NCBI GenBank assembly: GCA_035235625.1
Contig: CP141150.1
Location: forward strand, 7,254,001 to 7,318,000
Source of the DNA: Saururus chinensis
Lineage: Eukaryota > Streptophyta > Magnoliopsida > Piperales > Saururaceae
DNA: 64,000 nt
Reading direction: 5' to 3'
Part shown: one piece after another, positions 24,365-35,040 of the stretch
Layout of the letters: the number at the start of each line of letters is the position of its first letter
Position numbering within the stretch: the first letter of the stretch is position 1
The notes under the pieces: generated by a model
The model's database searches: none
What the model was told of the DNA's origin: nothing
The model's input: the letters and a program-made list of their open reading frames with translations, nothing else
Translations under genes and position numbers: made by a program

Positions 24365-25115
24365 TAACTTCCAACCTTGACGTTGGAATCACACGTTCTT
24401 ATTACCGATGGACTTGTGTCGACGAGCCCTTCGAAATAAGACCACCCATGGGTAGGTTATCCCGCACTTTTGTGTAGGTCCCGCCCATATAACATGCTTC
24501 CCAGGGCTGTAGCTTTCGCTCCCGATCTCCATTTTGAGCATTCTTTGATTCGTTACACTCGTTACTACGAGCTTTACCCGAATACATGGATTTCACCTAA
24601 AAAACCCCTAACACTGATCTTAAATTACCAAATTACCCTTAACCCCCCGGGTTAAGCATAACTGCCACGTGACGTACGTAGGACGCACGGCGGACACGCG
24701 GATGGCTGCGTTTGCGCGTCATTTCTGCGGTACGGTGGCTTGGCTCCATCTCTGGCTCGGCTCGGCTCACTGACATCAGCTATTTCGTCTTTTCTTGAAT
24801 TTTTTCAAAATGCGATAACTTTTTATCCCGAAGTCGGAATTGCACGATATTGGTACCGATGGACTCGTATCAACAAGCCCTTCAAAACTAGACCACACAT
24901 GAGTAGCTTATCTTGAACTTTTAAAGTGGGTCCCACCCATGTGGCTCGCTTCCTGAGGTCATAACTTTAGTTCCCGACCTCTGTTTTGAGTGTTCTTGGA
25001 TGCGTTGTGCTCGTTACTTAGAGCTCTAACCAAATATGGAAGTTTTAACTCTTAAAACCCTTAAAGAATTAACATATATTACATAATTACCCCTAACCCT
25101 TTGAGGTTAAGGGTA
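24365..25115 (-). repeat. Internal tandem duplication in the solo LTR (about 440-bp offset)
   Basis: The block from ccgataacttcc...gatggacttgtgtcgacgagccctt to the cccttaacc end (24361-24660) recurs at 24812-25115, with matching blocks in the same order at roughly 440-bp spacing. The two copies have diverged, so the duplication predates this insertion or belongs to the family. Confidence 0.65.
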
Positions 25116-25141
25116 ATCGGAACACGGGGTACCACACTTAA

Positions 25142-27248
25142 ACCAGTTTTGGGTAAGAGTGCAGTTGTCTATTTTGATGATATCTTAATATATAGTCATT
25201 CAAGAGAGGATCATTTGAAGCATTTGGAAGAAGTGTTGCAGTTATTGCAGAAACATGAACTGTATATAAATGTTAAGAAATGCTCCTTTATGACTCCACA
25301 GTTGATATTTCTAGGCTATGTGGTTACAGCAAGAGGAATCAAAGTGGATGAAAGTAAGATTAAAACCATTGTTGATTGGCCAGCTCCTCAAACAATACAA
25401 GAAGTTAGAAGTTTTCATGGCCTAGCTACCTTCTATGGAAGGTTTGTAAGAAATTTCAGTTCCATTGCAGCCCCTTTGACAGACTGTATGAAAGGTACAA
25501 TTTTTAAATGGACTGAAGCAGCCGCTGAAAGTTTCAAGGCATTCAAACAAAAATTGACTACAACACCTGTTCTAGTTTTACCAGATTTTTCAAAACCTTT
25601 GAAATAGAGTGTGATGCTTCAGGCACAGGAATTGGGGCAGTCTTGTCACAAGAAATGAAGCCAATAGCATTTTCCAATGAAAAACTTAATGAAGTAAGAC
25701 AGAAATGGTCAGCCTATAAGTTAGAACTATATGATTTAGTTCAAACTTTAAGGCATTGGAGACAATACCTCTTACACAAGGAGTTCATTCTGCATATAGA
25801 TCATCAGCCCTTGAGATATATACAGAATCAAACCAAGTTGGATTACATTTATGCTAGGTGGATTACAGAGATACAAGAGTATACCTTCTTAATTAAGCAT
25901 CAATCAGGAAAGCTAAATCAAGTAGCAGATGTTTTGAGTAGAAGACATGTTTTATTGAGAACTTTACAAGCTACTGTGTTTGGATTTGAAGAGATAAAAC
26001 AACAATATGCCAATGATTTAGATTTTAAACTCGTTTGGCAAAGTTGTCAGGAACATAACCAAACAGTGGAGATTATATTTTAAAAGATGGATTCTTATTC
26101 AAGGGTAGCAAATTGTGTATTCCTGTAAGTTCACTGCGGGAGAAATTGATTAAGGAACTTCATGAAGGAGGAATGACAGGACATTTTGGAAAAGATAAGA
26201 CCCTATCTCTAGTACAAGACAGATACTATTGGCCTAAATGCATAAAAGAAGTTTATAATATAGTAACTCGTTGTGAAATATGTCAGAGATTCAAAGGACA
26301 ATCCCAAAATACAGGTCTGTATTTACCCCTACCAATTCCAGATAAACCCTGGGAAGACATATCCATGGATTTTGTATTAGGAATGCCCAGGGCACAGAGA
26401 GGCAATGATGCAATTTTTGTGATTGTAGATCGATTTTCAAAGATGGCACACTTTATTGGGTGTAAGAAGATTCATGATGCAATTCATATTGCTCAGTTGT
26501 TTTTCAAAGAAGTAATTAAACTGCATGGGTTTCCTAAGTCTATAACTTCTGACAGAGACAGTAAGTTTCTTAGCCATTTTTGGTTGACACTATGGAGAAG
26601 AGCCAATACCCATCTGAACTTCAGTTCTACTTGTCACCAACAAACAGATGGGCAGACTGAGGTTGTGAACAGGTGTTTAGGAAATCTGCTTCGAACTCTT
26701 TGTGCAGGAAAACATGGACAGTGGGAAAATATGTTGCCCCAAGTAGAGTTTGCATATAATGCTTCTGTAAATAGAACTACTAGAAAATTTCCATTTCAAA
26801 TTGTGTATGGCCAGAATCCTAGATATACTTTGGATCTTATGCCTATTACTAGAGATAAAGAGGATCATTTACCTGTTGTTCATAGTTTGCAACAATTTGA
26901 TATAATTCATCAAGCAGTCAAAGATCACATATCATCTGTTAATGTTAAGTATAAAACATATGCAGATAAAACTCGTAGGGAGAAACAGTTTGAAGAAGGG
27001 CAAATGGTCATAGTATATCTGAGTAAGGAGTGTATGCCTGCTGGTGTTTATCAAAAGCTTGAACAAAGAAAATTTGGTCCCTTTCGCATTCTACACAAGA
27101 TTAATGCCAATGCATATGTTTTAGAATTATCAGGTGAGTGGAACATTTCTCCTACCTTTAATGTCACAAATTTGTATGACTATCATGCACCTCAAGAAAA
27201 CTTTTCCAATAAAGATTCGAGGACGAATCTTCAAGAGGAGGGAGGCAC
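25142..27248 (+). pseudogene. Outer-element RT end, RNase H and integrase (fossil)
   Basis: Reverse transcriptase resumes with its catalytic YFDDILIYS motif. RNase H (a DHQPLRYI motif) and integrase follow, with an HHCC head (HEGGMTGHFGKDKT, C-E-ICQRFK), the DDE domain (DFVLGMP, SDRDSKF, HQQTDGQTEVVNR) and a C-terminal domain ending near a DSRTN motif. No chromodomain is seen. A purine-rich tract (gaggagggagg) precedes the 3' LTR. The region has a few breaks. Confidence 0.82.
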
Positions 27249-28170
27249 TAATGAAATCTGAAATTGGATAAAGAAGAATTCAGTTTAGGAAAGTTTAGAA
27301 AAGTCAGAAAATATAGAACAGGAAGGACTCAGAGATATTTCATCGAACAGTTTGAAGAACATTTAAATAATAAGGGTATTTCTGTCCATTACTAATGGAA
27401 GTGTTTAGACTACGTTGAAGTAGGAGGTGGGGACATGGATAGTATAGTCATTTGACTATAAAACATGAGACGGTTAATTTTGTTAGTCTTCTTCTTCGAC
27501 GGGTTTACAGCTTAAACAGGTTTTTAGTTAACAGAGATATGTGATTAATAAAGTTGATAATCATTAGTGAAATTTGGGCATCTATAAAAAGGAAAAAACC
27601 AAATGAAAAGGGACTTTTGAATTTCGAATTGCTGCTGAAAGGCCAAATAGCGGAGCTCCTCTTTGTTCCATAGAACCAGATCTAGGAGAGATCTATGAGT
27701 CATTTGTTTGAGAAATCCTTAGGCTCGTGGTTTAAGCATGAATGCTCCCAAGCTTCAGAGTTGATTTCTTTCTTCGAGCTAAGTAGAGTTCAACTTTAGT
27801 TCCTGTTGTTCTATTCTGCACATTAGAAATCCATGTCTGTAATTGTTTGGAGTTCTGTAAATCTTAGCTGAAGAACTGTAATACGAGTCAAGTGTAACAG
27901 TTGTGACTATTCTGTAATCGAAATACTCTAAGTATTCTTAACTGTTTCAGAATGAATTGGTGAATTACTGAACTTCTAGACATTTGGAGTATTGGAATTC
28001 GAATTGAGTTTTAAATTTGAAGTAACTCTACTATTGAATTCTGAAGTTGCTGTAATTGTTGCAAGCTGCATTTTAGAATTCTGAACAACTGCTTCTCAAT
28101 TGTTGATATTCAGAATTTACACTTTGTTGTAATTTGTTTATTGTTGAGAATTGGGTTTTCGGTTGCATCA
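27249..28170 (+). repeat. 3' LTR of the outer Ty3/gypsy element
   Basis: It is 922 bp and about 97-98% identical by eye to 9621-10542. It ends ttgcatca and is followed by taaac, the right-hand target duplication, after which the old LTR resumes. Confidence 0.88.
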
Positions 28171-28175
28171 TAAAC

Positions 28176-29650
28176 GGACTGATACACGCCTTGGATAATG
28201 CACACAAAGCAACACATCTGCCATCGACGTGCACCATGTGTTTTAGTGGGTTAGGCTCCGAAGCACTCAGGTGCACTAGATGTATGCCACATGGCGTGCA
28301 TTTAGCTTTCCCACCCAGTTATAAATAGTGGGGCGGTTCTCTTGTTTGACACACACTATTTACTCCTCTTCCTTTCTTATTTTACTCGTCTTCTTGAACT
28401 TTCTTTTCTCCATTTCTATGCATTTCTCATCTATTTGTCTGTTCAAAAACTAATCCTAACTAATTCGAAGGTACTCTACATTGTAGAGGAGTCAGTTTTT
28501 TCGAATTAAATAATCTAAAGGGGAGTAATGACTTGAGGTAAGGAGAGACTCCATCTGCTATTTTTGGGCTAAAAGGAGAAATCGCCCCAGTATAATAGGA
28601 TACTTTGTCCGTAGCTTTCGGGCCAGAAGGAGAAATCATTTCACTGTTAAGGGGATGTTCTACCTACCACTCTTAAGCCTAGAAACAAAATAAAGCTTTG
28701 ACCGCTGGCTATTACTCTGGTCAAATTCATTAACAAAATGTATATGGCTTTAAACTATAATTTTGTGTTACAACTAGGCATACGATTTCTTAATTCTTAC
28801 ATAAAAGATTATTTCAAAAGAAAAAGAATATTTATCAAGGGTTAGATGAACACTAAAATAATAACGTCTCATACAACTCTAAGTGGGATTTCATCGTAAT
28901 ATGAACTTTGAAATATTATTGTTATTTTCAATGACCTTATGAATAACTTTATTGAATTTCACGGGTAGTTATTGTTATTTTTTTTTAAAGTCCAAAAGCT
29001 ATTGAAGATATGACTCTAAGATATTGTCTATGAAGCTATATGGCGCACCTATGAAAAATGATATCGTGAGAAGATCTCTTTCATTTTGATCTCCTTACCT
29101 TATAAACACGGGTGTATGTCACTTTGGTATTAGTAATATTCTATGAATGATGATTTTTTTGAGTTTGAATTAATTGTCAGATTTTATTTATGAATGATTT
29201 ATCTGATTTCATAATCTGTGAAACTATTTTATTTGAATTTTTGTATAAGTACGTTTGGATTCTATTAGTCGTTAATCATACTTTATCTCAACTTTCAAAT
29301 ATGAATTATTAGAAAAATATTTTATATGACTTAGATTATGTTATATGTTATAGCATATTAATAGGATTTAACTCTATCTACTGAGTATAAATGTAACTCA
29401 TTTATCCTCAGACACTACAAGTTTGAACGACATAGATAACTTTAATCAAGATAACCCATAAAACTTTGCAATGGATTTACTCTATCAAATTTTTTTGTTA
29501 TGTATTAATTATGTATATTATATTTCTTTAATTTTGTTAAGGCGCGTTGAACCTTGTTTTAATAATTTTATAAATTTTGTAATTATGTAAATTAATAAAA
29601 AAATTACTCTTATGCATATGGTTGATTTTAACCCCATTTTGATCATAAAT
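28176..29650 (+). mobile_element. Right part of the old split LTR
   Basis: It continues the LTR begun at 9195. A TATA-like ataaatag lies near 28320, followed by a pyrimidine-rich stretch, then actaattcgaaggtactctac-ttgtagagg, which matches the actaattcaagggtgctctac block of the Tekay-like LTR. Near 29375 lies tctactgagtataaatgtaactca, the counterpart of ctactgagtataaatatactca at 12658. The 3' terminus and target duplication were not found, so the right limit is approximate. Whether it was a solo LTR or part of a longer element is open. Confidence 0.6.
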
Positions 29651-32068
29651 TTAGAGAATTCCAACTTTTAAATTATTTGAAAAGTCAAGGTTCCGACTTC
29701 AACAAGCTCTACGGGTCGTAATTTTCATAAAGTATCCTAAAAGCAACTGACAATGCTTTGTTTTCACAAGAAGAAGTGGTTGGAATAGTGAACCATTTTG
29801 GTGTCTCTTCTTGTGATCACCGACGTATGAATATATGTTGCTGGTTAAATTGGGTGAAGGGGCATCAATAATACCGTGAAGATTATGTTTTAATAAGTGA
29901 AGATTAGGAATCGTGTTGGTTTCTCTGACAAAAGGAATGAAACCATAGTTATTTACCACGTTGACGAAGAACTGAGGAGCCTCTAAAAGATGAAACCACA
30001 TGTGACACCAAGGTAGATAGATATATCAAATCACAAGGGGTGTTGCAACGTCACAGTTTAGTAAAATGGTTAACTAGAGGGAATCATTGCAACACAAGCT
30101 AAGACTGATCCAAAAGACATAATGTTGGTTCACAGTGATTGTAAAAACTCATAGTTTATCTCTTTGAAATTCGTTATTTCACTTATAATCTTGTTGAGTG
30201 AATTCAGAAAATCAGTTAATAAATTTAATTTGAAAAAGCCATGCACTGAATGACTACTAATTTTGCAAAAAAGGTATTTCACTGATTATTTCATGATGTT
30301 GATTACCATTTGGCAGTTTCTAAAAGAAAATTTGATCTGAAGGCCATAGATTAAAGATATGACACCCACATATCTAGTAAGAAATGCATAGATAAATTTT
30401 CTTTGGATGTCATTTCCAAATGGTATCCTGGGCATGTATAGAGATAATAACAGCTACTATTTTGGTAAATGGAGATGCCCCTTGAGCATCTCCCAGAATT
30501 ATTTTTGAAAATCCCCTATTGAAGATTCTCTAAGTGTTAGTTTACTTAGTCCAAGACACTAAAATCCTACCATGTAAATAAAAAAAAATGGAAAATAGAG
30601 CACTCTTACTAATTAGAGGTATATCATCACTATCAGCATATAGCCACTGAACCATTAGTCTATGGTTCTCACACACAAAAACAAAAGCTGGAACTCTGTC
30701 TATGGCATATCCTATCCACATCATTAGGGAACTTATATAATGTGACAACTTTATTAGGTGCCTGATATTGATTGAGATATTTTCACCTATTATCATAAGA
30801 AGTCAAACGGTGTTACATAAGCAAAGCCAACTGCATATAGCTGGAATAAGGCCTACATGACGATGATCATTTTAACGTCTTGTCTTTTCTTAGTTAATCT
30901 TGTTTTCGTCTTCCTCATTGATATTTATATATTTTTTAACTTAAATTATTTATTTTAATCATTTTCTGTTGATGTAGAATGGATGGAGTATTTGCTTTGT
31001 CCTTAATATCGATGAGTCTTGTTAGTATGCATCTAGCCCATGCCGAGGCACGTGCCCGACACATACAGGCTGCGATCGTGCCTAATAAGATCCCATGGCT
31101 CACATTGCATCGGGCACATATTTTTTAATATACGATTTGACATATATTAACTTTTTCCTTGTATTATTGTAGAATCTGTTGGTTCAGGTGGAGTTTAGCT
31201 ATGTTGGGTCAGTTCATAGGAGGTCAGCTTGGGCCAGGACGACTATAGGGATGGGGATGGGGATGAGCAAATCTAGTTTCAGGAAAGTTTCCAACGTCCA
31301 ATTTATTCCTGTGCCTCGACGACAATGTCAAAGGCAATTTTAGAAGCTTTTGTAACAGCTTAGATCTGGCCCAAGAGGACGTTTCCTTATCCTTTTTGGG
31401 GAAATATGAAGCTGGGGACACCCTCAATGGCACGCCAGGCATTTGGTCAGCTGGAGTTGCTATTTCTGGTTGTATCACATGCCGTCTACAAGAAAACCTG
31501 ACCAAAGAATGCAAGCACAATCGCAATATCATTGGAATCAAGCACAACAGCAGATTATTCAAATGGATCGCCAAAACAAAGTCAAGAAGCAAGATGCCAG
31601 CCACAAATAGAACACGGTTTTGACATGAAAACTTGCAGTGGGTCCTGAGGAGTAATGGCCCTGGCAACTGGCAAGAATTTTCCGTACTTACAATGGAGAA
31701 AAAATGTACGCCTAGTTTGGTAGGAGATTCACAAAGTACAAGCTCAATTGAACAGATGGTACAGAATAAAATTCAAGGTTTAAAGATTGGTCCAACATGG
31801 ATAACTAATGGTTCAATTTAATCATACATTTCATGCCATATATGCCTCTTGCATTATTATCACTTACGAGTTCTGATTATTTGTATGGAAAGCAAAGCAC
31901 AAGCACATCATTTCACCTAAAAGATACGTAGTGAACTTCCTTTCTTTCCAATCTTGTATCTACCCACCAAAACAAAGAAGAGAAAGAATGTTATATGAGC
32001 GCTAAGTTGAATACAACTATCAACTCTTGGACTAGAAGCAATTCTAAATAATTTACCCTAGGATATTC
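29651..32068. other. Intergenic spacer
   Basis: No gene is supported. Open frames at 31224-31667 (-) and 31396-31623 (+) overlap each other and show no known domain. The stretch 31190-31640 is less AT-rich than its surroundings and might be an old element or exon fragment, but I cannot name it. Confidence 0.45.
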
Positions 32069-32190
32069 TAGCCTGCGCATTCAGGCTAGATATTTGCAGG
32101 CAATCCGTCGCCAGGGCCGAGAGGGGTGGAGGCGGTCTGGGGGCTCCACCCCACGGCAAACCCCCAAGCATGCACAGCTTCGCAGGCTAG
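32069..32190. repeat. GC-rich hairpin inside short inverted ends, possible MITE
   Basis: A perfect 9-base stem ggggtggag/ctccacccc with an 11-12-base loop lies at 32123-32152. It sits inside weak inverted ends (tagcctgcg near 32070 and cgcaggcta near 32181). This block is strikingly GC-rich against AT-rich surroundings. It could be a small transposon remnant or a structured transcript. No family is recognised. Confidence 0.4.
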
Positions 32191-32926
32191 GCAAGCCTTT
32201 ATACACAATTTCTGCATCAGGGATTTTGTCTCCTCACCTATTGGAAATTCTATGTCACTCTTTTAAGTTATAAATGACAATGGATGTTACAGTCTGCCTG
32301 ATTAAAAATATCAAGAACAAAGGATACAGACAATGATTTCTTGCATTCGGATCAGCACCAATTGCTTTATTTGTTTTATTATACATAAGGTTGGATAATT
32401 ATCTTCTAAAGACACCAAGTCTTGCAAGAAAAGATAAGTAAGGTATGGTTTGATTTGACAAACAGGCTAAGCTGAGTGCACTAAGGGAATGATACAGATG
32501 ATAATGGAAGCAATCATACAAGAATATTATACATAGTAAAGATGAGATGAATAAAATATATATATGGGACAAAAACATATCCAATCCTCATCAGCAGAAG
32601 GGATATGCATCTCTACATATAATTTTTTCCTGTCTAAATGGGGAATTGGAATTCCCCTTATAATAACATACAGCAAAAGTGTCAAAAAAATAAAACAAAA
32701 AAAGGGACAAAAAAATAAAAAAAAGAAGCCTCAACATACACGGGCATTTACATCTCTACATCTCATAGATGACTGGTGGTAGGTCTATCTACAGATAGCA
32801 TGCATTTTTGTCCTCCTACCCGGTATCCTCCAAGATATCCTCTTCAAGAGGTAAGAGCCATCGATCACGCAGACGACAGTGCACACGCACTAGCTTGTGT
32901 GCACACAGGGGAAGATAAAGTTTTTC
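32191..32926 (-). other. Region downstream of the RING-H2 gene, probable 3' UTR in part
   Basis: This lies 3' of the RING-H2 gene on the minus strand. It is AT-rich with an A-rich tract at about 32685-32735. The 3' UTR would lie in the part nearest 32926, but the polyadenylation site cannot be chosen by eye. No other gene is supported here. Confidence 0.35.
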
Positions 32927-34669
32927 CTACAGATCCCTTCTGCACAAGGGGCAAGAACCATGCCTAACAAGCCAGTTATCAATGCAGGGTAGATGAAACA
33001 AATGTTGGCAATGGGGCAGGCACCGTACCGTCTCTCCTACTTGAAAATCCTGCAATGATCAACAGCAATAACACAATCAGAATCAATAACCTTCAGCTTC
33101 CACAACAATACCAGAAATTGTGAAGAGAAAATCTGTTCTTTTTCTATAGACATTATGCTCAGATGAGCTCACTGCAAGATTGAGATACTTTTGGAATGAA
33201 AAAGAAAATAAATCAATTGCTTGCTTCATTTATACAACATTTTTTTCTGATTAAGCCACTACTATTATGAAGCAAAAGAACATTCTATACAAAACAAAAT
33301 TGCACAATGAATCTACAATCCATCAATACTACTAATCAAGCACATTCCTAATGTTCTTCAACTTTACAAGCGTTCTTCGTTTGGCAAATAAAACTGACCT
33401 GTAAGCAAACAGAGCAGCATATTTTCTCCCCCGATGCATCCACATTGTTCTCCTTTGTGATGGTTATCTTTGGCAATCTTTCAACTGAGTCACATGAGAG
33501 ACCTTTTGTGCCACCAGTGGAGAAGATGTCAACCTCTTCAGAGCTTCTCTCCACAGAACTCATCTGTCCACAATCATTCCGAACTTGCCCAGTTAGCCAA
33601 TTTGATCACAACTAAAAAGAAAAAAGAAAACAAGCATTCCAGATACTGAAATCCGCATAAAGTTTCAACTTTTTTGTTACCTGACTCTGTACAGCACTGA
33701 ACATTACAGGGCCAACCTGCTCTCTAACAAGTCTTCCACTCAAAAGGCTTGAAAGGATATCAATCTGCAACAATCAAATCTTATTAGAAACCAATTATAG
33801 CCAAGAAACATCTACCGTTACCAAACATTTAGGCTGAGTATGAAGTACCATGTAGAGGAGACTCCAAAATCCTGATTCATCAGAACGCCAGAGATGAAGA
33901 GTCGACTCAAATACTTCTATTGAGAAAACAGCACCGGAGATGGCTCCAATGCCGGCTCCACGGAAAAACCCGCTCTCAGTTGCCTGGCCAACGAAGGCTC
34001 CGGTCATGGCGCCTATGAAGGAACCCACTGCAATAGAAAAAAGCAGCAAAATTTGGTCATCTCTCATATTATTGAAGCAGCAAACATGATTATTTCAGCA
34101 CCAAGCTGAAATTCTAGAAAGGGGAAAGCCAAATAGACGAGTTATATTGCATTTCCACCATCAAACTTTGAGTGGATTGTACCAATTTCTGAAAGAAATT
34201 TCCACAGTAAGGTGATCCAAACCTCAAATTACAAGAACTTTTTTCATTACCCAGGTATTGCAGCCGCAAACAGAGATAAAGCTTCCATTCTTTTTTTAAC
34301 ATAAATGAAAAAACAGAGAAAAAACATACAAAAAGAACCCATTTTTCCATCCTAAATGCCAGAATTTACACAAGAATGGCAAGGAGAAGAGAATAAATCA
34401 AAAGAAGAGAGAAAGAGGAACCAACCCGCTGCAAATAAGAAGGTAAGGACCACAGAGACGAGCTTCCCAAGCATGGTAGAAACGGCTGAGGAATGAGAAG
34501 CAGGACGAGAGGCAGAACTCGAAGAAGCTGAAGCTGAAGAAGGAAACAATGATGAGGGGGAAGAAGAAGACGGAAGGGGAGGAGGAGGAGAGAGGGAAGA
34601 AAGGGGAGGCAAATGAGATGGGTAGGCGCAAAACCGCTCCATATGTGCCTCTAGAAACAGAGAAGTCAC
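32927..34669 (-). CDS. NEP1-interacting protein-like RING-H2 membrane protein, five exons
   Basis: Exons on the minus strand are 34669-34426, 34027-33849, 33764-33681, 33563-33399 and 33049-32927, all with GT-AG introns; the product is 264 residues. A Ser/Pro-rich N-terminus (about 20-65) is followed by a hydrophobic, glycine-rich membrane region (about 66-115, GxxxG-type spacing) with the family signature [22 protein letters not shown]. Next come a conserved amphipathic part ([14 protein letters not shown]) and a C-terminal RING-H2 domain. Its zinc ligands are C219, C222, C238, H240, H243, C246, C257 and C260. This matches Arabidopsis NIP1/NIP2 and related ATL-like proteins, which are membrane RING-H2 proteins. 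NIP1/NIP2 are reported to bind the organellar RNA polymerase RPOTmp at the thylakoid. Ubiquitin E3 activity is inferred from the RING. The start at 34669 is the first ATG; codons at residues 10 and 66 are alternatives. Confidence 0.9.
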
Positions 34670-35040
34670 GGGTGGGGACTGGGATGGTTACGAGAGAGCT
34701 GGTGAGGCCGAGGCCGAGTGATGGACGATGGAAGAGGAGGAGAGATGGGAAGGGGCATATAAAGGAGGGGAGTGAAGGTGAGAGGAAACAGAGGTGATGA
34801 TGCCTTAGTCTGTAAGACTTTCAAGGATGGTGTGGTGTCTCAGACCGCATTTAAAGCTGAGGCTTTTGAGGACTGGAAATTGGCCATGGGGGGCGTCGAC
34901 TGTGGTTGATTTTGTCTTTAGATGTTGTGTTGAAAGAATAAAAACAGGGAAGATGCGGTAGTTGTGGTGAAAAAATATTAATGACTGTTTGGTAAGTTAT
35001 TGTGGTAGAATTAAAGTGTAGGATGAATTGAAGCTTAGGA
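34670..35040 (-). promoter_or_regulatory. Upstream region of the RING-H2 gene
   Basis: This is the 5' flank of the RING-H2 gene, purine-rich on the plus strand (gag/gga runs, so CT-rich on the coding strand), as is common in plant 5' UTRs. The catataaagg at 34755 reads as TATA only on the opposite strand, so no TATA box is assigned. Confidence 0.35.

Larger units (their letters stand above)
22938..25136 (-). mobile_element. Solo LTR of a third family, inserted in the outer RT gene
   Basis: It is 2199 bp with termini TGTAACGCCCC...GTACCACA and exact cttaa duplications (22933-22937 and 25137-25141). It interrupts the reverse transcriptase of the outer element just before its catalytic motif. 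Read on the minus strand it shares the gggctcgt-gacga block and tataaatag (near 24125) with the other Tekay-like LTRs. It contains an internal duplication of about 440 bp and two short minisatellites, listed separately. No internal genes are present. Confidence 0.8.
9621..28170 (+). mobile_element. Ty3/gypsy LTR retrotransposon, broken and carrying three nested insertions
   Basis: It is bounded by two 922-bp LTRs with terminal TGATG...CATCA symmetry, flanked by taaat on the left and taaac on the right (a 5-bp target duplication with one mismatch). Without its insertions the element is about 6.3 kb. Gene order is gag with a CCHC knuckle, protease region, reverse transcriptase, RNase H and integrase on the plus strand. 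The primer site matches initiator Met-tRNA. No canonical chromodomain was seen. The integrase tail (PTFNV then a DSRTN motif) recalls CRM/Galadriel-type chromoviruses, but the clade is uncertain. The LTRs differ at about 22 of 922 positions by eye. It is a fossil, split by three later insertions and with a few breaks besides. Confidence 0.88.

Noticed and set aside
30421-30434. tggtatcctgggca as a primer-binding site for the old LTR
   Set aside because: It matches Met-tRNA only in the first seven bases, is not preceded by a recognisable LTR end and is likely chance.
31224-31667. 147-codon minus-strand frame and an overlapping plus-strand frame
   Set aside because: No domain, no homologous features and no splice context; open on both strands at once, which points to composition.
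34755-34764. catataaagg as TATA box of the RING-H2 gene
   Set aside because: It reads TATAAA on the plus strand while the gene lies on minus.
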